DNA of 64,000 nucleotides from Bradyrhizobium sp. LMTR 3 (GTDB lineage Bacteria > Pseudomonadota > Alphaproteobacteria > Rhizobiales > Xanthobacteraceae), in NCBI RefSeq assembly GCF_001693485.1, contig NZ_MAXC01000001.1, positions 1-64,000 on the forward strand, given 5' to 3'. The translations under genes were made by a program, and so were the position numbers. The notes beneath the pieces were generated by a model. It had not been told where the DNA came from. It did not search any database and saw only the letters and a program-made list of their open reading frames with translations. Below are positions 17,759 through 26,052 of the stretch, piece after piece (position 1 is the stretch's first letter; each line of letters opens with the position of its first letter).

Positions 17759-18724
17759 TCAATACCCCCGCTTACGGTCCACCACATTCTCCAGCGCGCC
17801 GCCTTCCTCAAACCGCGCGATCTGCTGCGCGACATATTTCGATATCTCGTCGGGATCGGTGTCGGCGGCGTTGTGCGGGGTCAGCACCACCTTCGGATGG
17901 GTCCAGAACGGGCTGTCGGCGGGCAGCGGCTCGGTGGCGTAGACGTCGAGCGAGGCGCCGCCGAGCGTGCCATCATCGAGGCACTGCAAAATGTCGGCCT
18001 CGTTCTGCAGGCCGCCGCGGCCGGCATTGATCACGACCGGCGCGCCGAGCGGACTCGTGCGATTCAGTTTCTCAAGCAGCCCCCGATTGAGAATGTGTCG
18101 CGTCTCCGGCGTCAGCGGCAGAAGGCATACCAGAATGTCGGTCCGCCGCAGGAATGGCTCGAGCTGCGCTTCGCCGTGAAAGCATTCGATGCCCTCGATC
18201 GTTCGCGGGCTGCGGCTCCAGCCTGCGAGACGAAAGCCCAGCCGCCGCAGCACGTCGGCGGCATCGGTGCCGAGCGTGCCGAGCCCCATGATTCCGACGG
18301 AGATTGCGCCCGCCACCCATTGCGATTTCGGCGCCCAGCGCTTTTCGCGCTGCGATTCGCGCAAGTACGGCTCCTGCCGGTGGTGCATCAGGACATGCAG
18401 AACGACATATTCGGTCATCCGCGCGGTGAGGTCGCCGACCGCGACGCGCACCAGCGGCACGTCAGGCAACGAGCGATCGGCCATCAGCGCATCGACGCCC
18501 GCGCCGAGATTGAAGATGACACGCAGGTTGGGGAAGGCGGCGAGCTCGCCCGGATGCGGCTTCCACACCGCCGCGTAATGGACATCAGCCGGATCGAATG
18601 ACGCATCCGGCAACAGCAGCACGGACCGCCCCTCGCAAACATCATCGAACCGGCTCTTCCAGCGCTGCGGCGACCAGTTGTCGGTCCCGCCATGTACCAG
18701 CAGCGCAAGCGCACCCTTCGTCAT
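17759..18724 (-). CDS. ghrA: Glyoxylate/hydroxypyruvate reductase A (GhrA-like)
   Basis: 321 aa from the ATG at 18724, which lies 6 nt after AAGGA; an ATG at 18730 is possible but abuts that site. D-2-hydroxyacid dehydrogenase fold with the NAD(P)-binding GIMGLGTLGTDAADVLRRLGF, the Arg in INAGRGG, the Glu-containing LDVYATEPLP and the catalytic His in LTPHNAADT. GhrA reduces glyoxylate and hydroxypyruvate with NADPH. It stands alone, with repeats downstream. Confidence 0.9.
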   Translation of the reverse strand: MTKGALALLVHGGTDNWSPQRWKSRFDDVCEGRSVLLLPDASFDPADVHYAAVWKPHPGELAAFPNLRVIFNLGAGVDALMADRSLPDVPLVRVAVGDLTARMTEYVVLHVLMHHRQEPYLRESQREKRWAPKSQWVAGAISVGIMGLGTLGTDAADVLRRLGFRLAGWSRSPRTIEGIECFHGEAQLEPFLRRTDILVCLLPLTPETRHILNRGLLEKLNRTSPLGAPVVINAGRGGLQNEADILQCLDDGTLGGASLDVYATEPLPADSPFWTHPKVVLTPHNAADTDPDEISKYVAQQIARFEEGGALENVVDRKRGY

Positions 18725-18822
18725 TGCCATTCCTTTCGCGTCGCCAACTCGGCGTGATCCGCCTCACATCGCGGACCCAAGTGTTTCTCTAGCCTCCTTT
18801 CATCCGACAAGGGAGACCTTGC

Positions 18823-18942
18823 ATGCCCAATCTGCTGGTGATCTGCAAACTCGTCATCGTGGCGGTGATGGTCCGGCTGGCGCTCGCCTGCCAGTACAAT
18901 CACCGCGGCTTTGGGCCGGCCAGAGTCGGGGCCGTCGGATGA
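18823..18942 (+). CDS. Small membrane peptide ORF, first of an overlapping pair
   Basis: 39 aa, MPNLLVICKLVIVAVMVRLALACQYNHRGFG and a short tail. GGGAGA lies 8 nt before the ATG. The N-terminal two-thirds is one hydrophobic segment. Its TGA overlaps the ATG of the next small ORF in ATGA, a sign of translational coupling. No family recognised. Both ORFs lie in the 425-nt gap between ghrA and the YCII gene, which otherwise has no assigned gene. Confidence 0.45.
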   Translation: MPNLLVICKLVIVAVMVRLALACQYNHRGFGPARVGAVG

Positions 18943-19055
18943 AAACGCTCAGGTGCATCGTTCTCATTCTCGGTGTGTGCGGCCTTTGTTCCACGGCGGC
19001 CATTCACGCCTACAGGCATTTCAATCCACCACCGCCGCCGATTGTCGGTCCCTGA
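18939..19055 (+). CDS. Small exported or membrane peptide ORF, second of an overlapping pair
   Basis: 38 aa, MKTLRCIVLILGVCGLCSTAAIHA followed by YRHFNPPPPPIVGP. It looks like a short signal peptide or single membrane helix with a proline-rich tail. The start overlaps the stop of the preceding 39-aa ORF by 4 nt. Not recognised. Coupling and the similar membrane character of both peptides make coding plausible, but there is no homology evidence here. Confidence 0.45.
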   Translation: MKTLRCIVLILGVCGLCSTAAIHAYRHFNPPPPPIVGP

Positions 19056-19149
19056 CGGCAGGCAGGGCATTTTTCAAAATTTCTTCGACGCGCCTGTCGG
19101 CTCCGGGCATAATCGTTCGTCATCAAGACAACGGAGATGCTTGAGCCTC

Positions 19150-19518
19150 ATGCTGTACGCCATTCTTTGCTATCATGATGAAGACACTGTCGGTTCCTGG
19201 ACCAAGGAACAGGACGCGGCGGTCATGAAGAAATTGACCGTCGTTCAGGATAAACTGACCAAACAGGGCCGGCTCGGCCCGGTGGCGCGGCTGTTGCCGA
19301 CGACGGCGGCGACCACGCTGCGCAAGGACGATCCGCCGCTGGTGCTGGACGGCCCCTATGCCGAAACCAAGGAACAATTGCTCGGATTCTATCTCGTCGA
19401 CTGCAAGGACCTCGACGAGGCGCTCGGCGTCGCCCGCGATCTCGGCGCGGCCAATCCCGGCGGCGCCTACGAGATCCGTCCCGTCGGCCACTTCACGGCG
19501 GGGAGCGTGCAGCCATGA
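19150..19518 (+). CDS. YCII-domain protein, partner of ECF42 sigma factor
   Basis: 122 aa from the ATG at 19150; a TTG at 19141 is possible. The sequence MLYAILCYHDED, the DGPYAETKEQLLGFYLVDCKDLDEAL centre and GAYEIRPV identify a YCII (DGPF-type) ferredoxin-like fold. The stop overlaps the sigma-factor start by 4 nt. Genes of this type are the conserved companions of ECF42 sigma factors and are thought to be part of the regulon or the signal input. Confidence 0.92.
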   Translation: MLYAILCYHDEDTVGSWTKEQDAAVMKKLTVVQDKLTKQGRLGPVARLLPTTAATTLRKDDPPLVLDGPYAETKEQLLGFYLVDCKDLDEALGVARDLGAANPGGAYEIRPVGHFTAGSVQP

Positions 19519-20786
19519 CCGATACCGCCTGGATCGATGCCGCACTGACTTCGGCTCGCCCTCAGGCGGTCGGCGCGCTGCTGCGCTATTTCCGTAACCT
19601 CGATACGGCCGAGGAAGCCTTTCAGAACGCCTGCCTGCGTGCGCTGAAGAGCTGGCCGCAAAACGGCCCGCCGCGCGATCCGGCGGCGTGGCTGATCATG
19701 GTCGGCCGCAATGTCGCGATCGACGACATCAGGCGCGGCAAGAAGCAAACGGCGCTGCCCGAGGACGAGGCGATCTCCGACCTCGACGACGCCGAGGAGG
19801 AGCTTGCCGAGCGACTCGACGGCTCGCATTACCGCGACGACATCCTGCGGCTATTGTTTATCTGCTGCCATCCGGACCTGCCGGCGACGCAGCAGATCGC
19901 GCTGGCGCTGCGCATCGTTTCGGGCCTCACGGTGAAGCAGATCGCGCGCGCCTTCCTGGTCTCGGAAGCCGCGATGGAGCAGCGCATCACCCGCGCGAAA
20001 GCGCGCGTCGCCGATGCCAACGTGCCGTTCGAAGCGCCGGGCGCAGCGGAGCGCTCCGAGCGCCTCGCCTCCGTTGCCGCCATGATCTATCTGATTTTCA
20101 ACGAGGGCTACTCAGCCTCTGGCGACACCGCCGAGATTCGCGCGCCTTTGTGCGAGGAGGCCATTCGCCTGGCGCGGCTGCTGCTGCGGCTGTTCCAGAG
20201 CGAGCCCGAGATCATGGGGCTGACGGCGCTGTTGCTGCTGCAGCATGCGCGCTCTGCGGCGCGGTTCGATGCCGATGGTGCCGTGATCCTGCTCGACGAC
20301 CAGGACCGTTCGAAATGGAATAAGGCTCTGATCGCCGAGGGGCTGGCGCTGATCGACAAGGCGATGCGCCATCGCCGCAGCGGCCCCTATCAGGTGCAGG
20401 CCGCGATCGCCGCCCTGCATGCCCGCGCCGAAAAACCCGAGGATACCGACTGGACCCAGATCGACCTGCTTTATGGCGCGCTGGAGATCATGCAGCCGTC
20501 GCCGGTGGTGACCTTGAACCGCGCGGTCGCGGTGTCCAAGGTGAAAGGGCCGGAAGCTGCGCTCGACATGATCGAGCCCTTAGCGGCGCGGCTGTCGAAC
20601 TATTTTCATTTCTTCGGCGTGCGCGGCGCCTTCCTGATGCAACTCGGCCGCAACGACGAGGCCCGCGTGGCCTTCGACCGCGCCATTGCGCTCGCCAACA
20701 CCTCGGCCGAAGCCGCCCACATCCGCATGCACCTCGACCGCCTGCAGCGCGACAGCCAGCCCCGCGGCAAGAAGGCGGGGAAGTAG
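19515..20786 (+). CDS. ECF42-type RNA polymerase sigma factor (DUF6596)
   Basis: 423 aa. Sigma region 2 (ALLRYFRNLDTAEEAFQNACLRALKSWPQNGPPRDPAAWLIMVGRNVAIDDIRR) and region 4 (ALALRIVSGLTVKQIARAFLVSEAAMEQRITRAKARV) are followed by a long C-terminal extension with YLIFNEGYSAS and TPR-like repeats. This extension, the ECF42 hallmark, is thought to replace an anti-sigma factor. It is coupled to the YCII gene upstream. Probable targets include its own operon. The SRPBCC, DoxX and VOC genes that follow are typical of such loci. Confidence 0.93.
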   Translation: MTDTAWIDAALTSARPQAVGALLRYFRNLDTAEEAFQNACLRALKSWPQNGPPRDPAAWLIMVGRNVAIDDIRRGKKQTALPEDEAISDLDDAEEELAERLDGSHYRDDILRLLFICCHPDLPATQQIALALRIVSGLTVKQIARAFLVSEAAMEQRITRAKARVADANVPFEAPGAAERSERLASVAAMIYLIFNEGYSASGDTAEIRAPLCEEAIRLARLLLRLFQSEPEIMGLTALLLLQHARSAARFDADGAVILLDDQDRSKWNKALIAEGLALIDKAMRHRRSGPYQVQAAIAALHARAEKPEDTDWTQIDLLYGALEIMQPSPVVTLNRAVAVSKVKGPEAALDMIEPLAARLSNYFHFFGVRGAFLMQLGRNDEARVAFDRAIALANTSAEAAHIRMHLDRLQRDSQPRGKKAGK

Positions 20787-20810
20787 CTCTTCTCCCCTTG
20801 CATGGTCTTA

Positions 20811-20962
20811 TCCTCCCCTGGAGGGGAGGATCGGTTCGCATGAAATGCGAACCGAGGTGGGGTGATCTCTCCACTCGGGCATGCTGGATGTGGAAAGACC
20901 GTCACCCCGCCCCGCCGCTTCGCATCGACCCTCCCCCTCCAGGGGCCCTCCAGGGGAGGGTG
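20811..20962. repeat. Paired palindromic repeat (CCTCCCCTGGAGGGGAGG type)
   Basis: Two hairpin-forming arms, CCTCCCCTGGAGGGGAGG at the left and CTCCAGGGGAGGGTGA at the right, flank TTCGCATGAAATGCGAA and CACCCCGCCCCGCC. Same family as the repeats bracketing the DUF559 gene. The right arm contains a short internal duplication (AGGGGCCCTCCAGGGG). It fills most of 20787-21107, a stretch without genes. Confidence 0.8.
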
Positions 20963-21107
20963 ATGCACACCGCGAGCAATGATTAAGCCGGGACTAGCCC
21001 GGGGCACTACGGCGTCCTTGTCGAAAAATTTCGCGGCCCCCTGTCGGTTTCCACCTCCCTCATTCGTCTTGAATCCGAGCAGCCATTCAAGACAACGGGG
21101 ACCGATC

Positions 21108-21521
21108 ATGACCGTCATCGCCGAGACCGCGCCTGTCTCAAATCCGGCACGCTGGACGGGCCGCATTCTCTCCGGCCTCGTCATCCTGTTCCTGATGATC
21201 GACGGCGCCATCAAGCTGGTGCCGTGGCCGGTCGTCACGGAAACCATGGACAGAATGGGGTACGGATCGAGCGACGCGCTGATGCGCGGCCTCGGCGCCA
21301 TCACCATCGTCTGCACCGTGCTCTACGCCATTCCGCCGACCTCGATCCTAGGGGCGATCCTGCTCACCGGCTATCTCGGCGGCGCGATCGCTTCGCATGT
21401 GCGGATCGACAGCCCCCTGCTTACGCACACGCTGTTCGGGCTCTATCTCGGCCTGATGCTGTGGGGCGGGCTGTGGCTGCGCGACAAGAACCTGCGCAAC
21501 CTGATCCCCTTTCGCCGCTGA
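21108..21521 (+). CDS. DoxX-family membrane protein
   Basis: 137 aa from the ATG at 21108. Four hydrophobic segments: ILSGLVILFLMIDGAIKL, GLGAITIVCTVLYAIP, LGAILLTGYLGGAIASHV and TLFGLYLGLMLWGGLWL, as in DoxX-like proteins. Family function is only loosely defined (redox or detoxification-linked). It precedes the SRPBCC gene by 32 nt and is likely co-transcribed with it. Confidence 0.88.
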   Translation: MTVIAETAPVSNPARWTGRILSGLVILFLMIDGAIKLVPWPVVTETMDRMGYGSSDALMRGLGAITIVCTVLYAIPPTSILGAILLTGYLGGAIASHVRIDSPLLTHTLFGLYLGLMLWGGLWLRDKNLRNLIPFRR

Positions 21522-21553
21522 CGAACTTCAACCGATTGTTCACGGAGCCCGAC

Positions 21554-22090
21554 ATGCTGGAAGTCATTGCCGTCATAGCCGTCATATTGGCGATCGCCGT
21601 CGCCATCGTGCTCATTCTCGCCGCGACCAAGCCGAATACGTTACGGGTGCAGCGCGCGATCAGCATCAAGGCGCCGGCGGAGCGGATCTTTCCGCTGATC
21701 TCCGACTTTCAGCAGTGGCGGAGCTGGTCGCCTTACGAGGAAAAGGACCCGGCGATGAAGCGCACCTATAGCGGTGCGGAGCGCGGCAAGGGTGCCGTCT
21801 ATGCCTGGGACGGCGACAAGAATGTCGGTTCCGGTCGCATGGAAATTCTCGAAGCTGCGACGCCTCAGAAAATCGTCATCAAGCTCGATTTCTTTACGCC
21901 GTTCGAAGGCCACAACACCGCCGAGTTCACAATGCTGCCGCAGGGCGATGGCACCCATGTCACATGGCTGATGCATGGTCCGGCGAACTTCATGTCCAGG
22001 CTGATGCAGGTGTTCATGAACCTGGATCGCATGATCGGCAGGGATTTCGAAGCCGGTCTCGCCAATCTGAAGACGCTCACCGAGAAATGA
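21554..22090 (+). CDS. Membrane-anchored SRPBCC (START-like) protein
   Basis: 178 aa from the ATG at 21554. An N-terminal membrane helix (VIAVIAVILAIAVAIVLILAAT) is followed by a polyketide-cyclase/START-like domain beginning LRVQRAISIKAPAERIFPLISDFQQWRSWSPYE. Such domains bind hydrophobic ligands. Its place after an ECF42 sigma factor and DoxX is a recurring arrangement. Ligand unknown. Confidence 0.88.
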   Translation: MLEVIAVIAVILAIAVAIVLILAATKPNTLRVQRAISIKAPAERIFPLISDFQQWRSWSPYEEKDPAMKRTYSGAERGKGAVYAWDGDKNVGSGRMEILEAATPQKIVIKLDFFTPFEGHNTAEFTMLPQGDGTHVTWLMHGPANFMSRLMQVFMNLDRMIGRDFEAGLANLKTLTEK

Positions 22091-22120
22091 GTGTGACGAC
22101 ACTGTCACGACACTATCGTG

Positions 22121-22226
22121 TCCCGGACGCGGCGCAGCACGACAGTGATGCGACGCAGAGCCGGGACCCAATGATGGACCCCGGACCAGCAGCGCATCGC
22201 TAACGCGCTGCACTGCATCCGGGGAA
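22121..22226. repeat. Paired intergenic repeat (CCGGACGCGGC type)
   Basis: Opens TCCCGGACGCGGCGCAGCA and closes GCACTGCATCCGGGGA, with GAGCCGGGACCC and GGACCCCGGACC in the centre. Third copy of the family at 2671-2790 and 9506-9632. Confidence 0.75.
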
Positions 22227-22269
22227 CGCCACCGACATCAGAACTGATCGGCAACCCAAGGAGATCCAC

Positions 22270-22683
22270 ATGCAGGTCAATCCCTATCTGTTCTACAACG
22301 GCAATTGCGAGGAAGCGCTGAAGCATTATGAAAAGGTGCTCGGCGCCCAGATCGGTGCGATGTTTCCCTATGAGGGCGCGCCGCCCGACATGCCGACGCC
22401 GCCCGACTGGAAGAAGAAGCTCATGCATGCGAGCATTACGATCGATGGCGAGGTGCTGATGGCGTCGGACGCCACGCCCGGCGATTACAAACAACCGCAG
22501 GGCTTTGCCGTCTCGCTGCAGGTCGAAGATCCCGCCGACGCCGAACGCCGCTTCAATGCGCTCGCCGAAGGCGGCACGGTCAGGATGCCGTTCGGCAAGA
22601 CCTTCTTCTCCAACGGTTTCGGCATGTGCGTCGACAGGTTCGGTATCCCGTGGATGGTGAACTGCCCGAAGGAAGATATGTAG
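22270..22683 (+). CDS. VOC-family protein, PhnB/glyoxalase-like
   Basis: 137 aa. MQVNPYLFYNGNCEEALKHYEKVLGAQI is the standard opening of PhnB-type VOC proteins (3-demethylubiquinone-9 methyltransferase-like domain). GFAVSLQVEDPADAERRFNALAEGG, then MPFGKTFFSNGFGMCVDRFGIPWMVN complete the paired beta-alpha-beta units. Often found with YCII and ECF42 genes, as here. Activity unknown. Confidence 0.9.
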   Translation: MQVNPYLFYNGNCEEALKHYEKVLGAQIGAMFPYEGAPPDMPTPPDWKKKLMHASITIDGEVLMASDATPGDYKQPQGFAVSLQVEDPADAERRFNALAEGGTVRMPFGKTFFSNGFGMCVDRFGIPWMVNCPKEDM

Positions 22684-22690
22684 TCGGATT

Positions 22691-22782
22691 CGTAGGGTGG
22701 GTTAGGCGAAGCCGTAACCCACCGGCCGAACTAGCCGAGTATCGAGACTTTGGTGGGTTACGCTCCGCTAACCCACCCTACG
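22691..22782. repeat. Inverted repeat with CGTAGGGTGGGTTA arms
   Basis: Left arm CGTAGGGTGGGTTA and right arm TAACCCACCCTACG are exact reverse complements. Inner arms GTAACCCACC and GGTGGGTTAC add a second inverted pair. It lies between convergent genes (VOC and the secreted protein at 22794) and could terminate both transcripts. Confidence 0.85.
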
Positions 22783-22793
22783 ATTCCTACAAA

Positions 22794-23231
22794 TCATCTG
22801 CACCTTGGATAGATCGCCGCCAGGTCACGCCCGCGCAGCAGCAGCATCCGCGACGTCAGTCCACCGCGCCGGCTGATCCAATCCCGCACCCGCGCCGGAT
22901 AGGCTGCCTGCACTGCGCGCGAGGCTTCCGGCTCGGCATAGATCCGGCCGCGGCCATCGATCGAGCGCGCGGCGTGGAATCCGAGCACCGCGCGGCGGGT
23001 CACGCAGATGCGCTCGGCCGGCACCGTCATCAGCACCAGCGTGCAGGCCGACAGGCATGGCCCGTCGATCACCACCCGCTCCCCGGTCTCGCGCACGCGA
23101 TCGAACAGCTCGAGAAACGGCCCGACCTGTCCGCCGGGGCTGGCGAGAATGCGAATCTCGGCCTGCACCGGCATGATTGCCGCCAACAGCGCGGCGGCGA
23201 CAATGATGAACTTGATGACCGCCATTCCCAT
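22794..23231 (-). CDS. Secreted ClpP-class-like protein (COG3904 type)
   Basis: 145 aa from the ATG at 23231, placed 8 nt after GGAGG. The signal peptide MAVIKFIIVAAALLAAIMPVQA is followed by ASPGGQVGPFLELFDRVRETGERVVIDGPCLSACTLVL, where the Ser in the LSACT context lies where ClpP-like periplasmic proteins have the nucleophile. The later His in GFHAARS could pair with it. Known relatives are uncharacterised. Fold call is moderate and protease activity is inferred. Confidence 0.72.
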   Translation of the reverse strand: MGMAVIKFIIVAAALLAAIMPVQAEIRILASPGGQVGPFLELFDRVRETGERVVIDGPCLSACTLVLMTVPAERICVTRRAVLGFHAARSIDGRGRIYAEPEASRAVQAAYPARVRDWISRRGGLTSRMLLLRGRDLAAIYPRCR

Positions 23232-23679
23232 GTGCAGCTCCTCCGTCAGCACTGCCCCCGGCCCAGTTACGCTGGGACATGTGGCAAGGTTTGGTCAAGT
23301 GCCTGCGCCGGACATCCCGCTTGCAGCCTAGACCCGCAGAACGCGGACGCAACGCTGTTCCACCAGCAATCGCTAGCCCGCGTCAGTCCTCGAAACGTGC
23401 CCATTAGGGCTCGTCGATCCCTATCCAAAAATGCTCGAAAGTTCATCGCGAGCAGAAGCACTTGCCGACGCCTCAACCCGATCCTTTCCACGACGAGCGC
23501 CCAGCTAAAGCGACGCGTCGCTGAGCAGCAGTGAAAATGAAGCAATGGGCGAATAGCAGACCACGCACGATGGCTCCCTATTGGGCTAACTTGCTTCGAA
23601 AGGAGTTGAAGCAACAGGAGAGTGTCGCGGTGGCGCTGACCTCACGTGACGAACTGCCGAGCCCATAGCAAAAACGGAA
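23232..23679. other. 448-nt stretch without a supported gene
   Basis: Contains open frames on both strands (for example 23267-23614 minus) with poor, Cys/Trp/Arg-rich composition and no ribosome-binding site I can support. Base composition looks less GC-rich than the flanks. It may be decayed coding or mobile DNA. No repeat shared with other parts of the window was seen. Confidence 0.5.
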
Positions 23680-23910
23680 TCATACAGGGATCAGATGCGA
23701 GCTCGCCATACTCTCTCCCAACAACTCCTGCTGCGTAGACAAGACCCATACAATAGCGATCGATACTGCTGGATCTGCAAGAGAGAGAAGCCACAAGGCA
23801 GCGCGCTGTCGCCGCGTCAGTTTGGGAAACCGGTGAATTTTTCCGTCGGGCGCAATGAGGTCAAATGCCTGGATATTGCGAGGCGTCTGAGGTGCTCTCG
23901 CGGGCAACAT
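23680..23910 (-). CDS. Small hypothetical protein with one membrane segment
   Basis: 76 aa from the ATG at 23910, preceded by a strong site (GAGGAGGTG, 4-6 nt away), which decides this start over one seven codons upstream. Sequence MLPARAPQTPRNIQAFDLIAPDGKIHRFPKLTRRQRAALWLLSLADPAVSIAIVWVLSTQ: a basic, possibly nucleic-acid-contacting centre and a C-terminal hydrophobic segment. No family recognised. It stands alone between decayed DNA and the YbaL-type gene. Confidence 0.6.
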   Translation of the reverse strand: MLPARAPQTPRNIQAFDLIAPDGKIHRFPKLTRRQRAALWLLSLADPAVSIAIVWVLSTQQELLGESMASSHLIPV

Positions 23911-24057
23911 TGCACACCTCCTCTCGTCCAATCGCCACCCTCAGCCTGCCACAAGTTTAACACTGCGCATTTTCCTTGAATATCGCCACCCGCACCCCGC
24001 GATGTTTCGACGCACGGCGGGCTGCCATGAATGGCGGAAACAGCTAACGTTGTGCCG

Positions 24058-25791
24058 CTAGCTACGCGCTTGCCACCCGAACAGATTATGAATTATTCCC
24101 AGCGCAATCTCCCGCTCCCCCATGATGATGAGATCGGCGCCGAGCGACCTCAGATGCTCGACTTCGGCATCTGAGTGCGCACGGGCGATGATCTGGATAC
24201 CCGGATTCGCAGCACGAGCCTGCTGCACAATCTGACCTGCTTCGAATGCTTCCGGTATGGCAATCAGCAGATATCGTGCGCCGGCGAGATTGGCGGATTT
24301 CAGGACATCGGAACGCGCAGCATTTCCAACGATGGTCTCGAAGTTGCTCTCGCGCAGCTTCGCAACGACATCGTCGGCATCCTCGATAACGAGGAACGGT
24401 TGACCGCTCTTCTTCAAGGCATCGGCAACAATGCTGCCGACGCGGCCATGGCCGACAAGTATTGTATGATCTGTCAGACGCGTGGCCTCGGGCGAGGCGG
24501 ATGATTTCGCGGGCGGAGCGACCTGTCCTGTCGTCTTGGGGCCGAGAACGTCGATACCGCCGTGGCTGGGCGCTCGCTCCAGGCGTCGGGACAACCAGTC
24601 GATTGCGGCGAAGATCAGGGGATTGAGCATGATGGTGAGGATTGCGCCGGCCAGAATGAGATCGCGTGCTGCCGTCGGCAGCAGGTTCAGCTTCACTCCA
24701 AGTTCAGCCAGAATGAACGAGAATTCCCCGATCTGGGCGAGACTGGCCGAGATTGTTAATGCCGTTCCGACCGGATGACGAAACGCGAGCACGATCAGGA
24801 AGGCGGCCATTGACTTTCCGACGATGATGATGAAGAGCGTGGCGAGCAACGGCCATGGCTCGCGCAGCAGGCTCGCCGGATTGAACAACATGCCGACGGA
24901 GACGAAGAACAGTACGGCAAAGGCATCGCGCAATGGCAATGTTTCCTGGGCCGCGCGTTGGCTTAGTGCACTTTCGCTGAGGATCATTCCGGCGAAAAAC
25001 GCGCCGAGTGCAAGGGAAACGCCGAACAGCTTCGCCGATCCGAATGCCACGGTGAGGGCGATTGCCAGAACGGCGAGACGGAACAACTCCCGCGAGCCGG
25101 TGTGTGCGATGTAGTGAAGTATCCAGGGAATAAAGCGCCGTCCTACAATCAGCATGATGCCAACGAAGACACCGACCTTTGCAATGGTGACTACCAGCAC
25201 TCCGCCAAGTCCCGTCCCGAGCCAGGACGCTAGCGGGTCCGCAGTGAGTGTGTTGCTGTTTGCGTCCTGCAAGCCAGCCAGAGCCGGAAGCAAGACGAGC
25301 GCAAGCACCATTGCGAGGTCTTCCACAATCAGCCAGCCTACCGCGATCCGGCCCCGCTCCGTCTCCATCAGCCGTCGTTCCTGCATGGCTCGGAGCAACA
25401 CCACGGTGCTTGCGACGGACAAGGCCAGTCCAAAGACAAGACCGGCGCCAATAGTCCATCCCAGGAACAGCGCGAGACCCAGTCCCATCAGGCTGGCGAC
25501 AACGATTTGAACAACGGCACCCGGCAGCGCTATCGCGCGTACGGACAAAAGGTCGTTGAGCGAAAAGTGAAGCCCAACGCCAAACATCAGCAAAATGACG
25601 CCGATCTCGGCCAACTCGGTCGCCAGTGCCTGATCTGCAACGTAGCCCGGCGTAAAAGGGCCGACGGCGACGCCTGCCAGCAAGTATCCAACTAGTGGTG
25701 GAATTCGAAGGCGCTGAGCAACTGCGCCGAGTACAAACGCGAGCCCCAGGCCAGCGACGATAGTAGCGATGAGAGGCGTATCGTGCTGCAT
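24058..25791 (-). CDS. ybaL: CPA2 cation:proton antiporter with RCK domain (YbaL/KefB-like)
   Basis: 577 aa. Residues 1-400 hold about 12 membrane segments of the Na+/H+ exchanger fold (VGYLLAGVAVGPFTPG, GVGLHFSLNDLL, STVVLLRAM). After a linker, a TrkA-N/RCK domain begins near residue 430 with the nucleotide-binding GHGRVGSIVADAL and ends HLRSLGADLIIMGEREIA. This matches YbaL/RosB-type antiporters that exchange K+ or Na+ for protons under nucleotide or redox control. It stands alone, with a non-coding leader upstream to about 25860. Confidence 0.94.
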   Translation of the reverse strand: MQHDTPLIATIVAGLGLAFVLGAVAQRLRIPPLVGYLLAGVAVGPFTPGYVADQALATELAEIGVILLMFGVGLHFSLNDLLSVRAIALPGAVVQIVVASLMGLGLALFLGWTIGAGLVFGLALSVASTVVLLRAMQERRLMETERGRIAVGWLIVEDLAMVLALVLLPALAGLQDANSNTLTADPLASWLGTGLGGVLVVTIAKVGVFVGIMLIVGRRFIPWILHYIAHTGSRELFRLAVLAIALTVAFGSAKLFGVSLALGAFFAGMILSESALSQRAAQETLPLRDAFAVLFFVSVGMLFNPASLLREPWPLLATLFIIIVGKSMAAFLIVLAFRHPVGTALTISASLAQIGEFSFILAELGVKLNLLPTAARDLILAGAILTIMLNPLIFAAIDWLSRRLERAPSHGGIDVLGPKTTGQVAPPAKSSASPEATRLTDHTILVGHGRVGSIVADALKKSGQPFLVIEDADDVVAKLRESNFETIVGNAARSDVLKSANLAGARYLLIAIPEAFEAGQIVQQARAANPGIQIIARAHSDAEVEHLRSLGADLIIMGEREIALGIIHNLFGWQARS

Positions 25792-26018
25792 TCTCTATCC
25801 CGCGTGGTTCCAACTCCGTATTTTGCCATGACCGTGCTTCCAAACCCTGCGACCAAGTGAGGCGGGATGATACTCAATGGTAGAACGGCAGCACTTTCGT
25901 GCCGCAAAACTAATCGCATTCATCAATCAGGCTGGGCTTGTATTGATGGGGTCACGCGCGGTTGTTTTTTCGCCAATGGTCCGCGCCGTGCTCTATCGAA
26001 ATTGCCGCGCAGCCCCGC

Positions 26019-26043
26019 GGAACGAAAAATGCGGCCCCTCGTT
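26019..26043 (+). promoter_or_regulatory. EcfG (general stress) promoter
   Basis: GGAAC at 26019-26023, 16 nt, CGTT at 26040-26043: the exact alphaproteobacterial EcfG consensus with permitted spacing. It lies 9 nt before the ATG of a small membrane-protein ORF, which would then have almost no leader. Confidence 0.6.
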
Positions 26044-26052
26044 GAAAGGCCC

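Noticed and set aside
22626..23534. 302-codon + strand frame across VOC end, repeat and secreted-protein gene
   Set aside because: Runs through an inverted repeat and antisense to the signal-peptide gene; no consistent protein character.
23267..23614. 115-codon minus-strand ORF
   Set aside because: Cys/Trp/Arg-rich, no ribosome-binding site, no family; the neighbouring 23680-23910 ORF has both a good site and a plausible protein.
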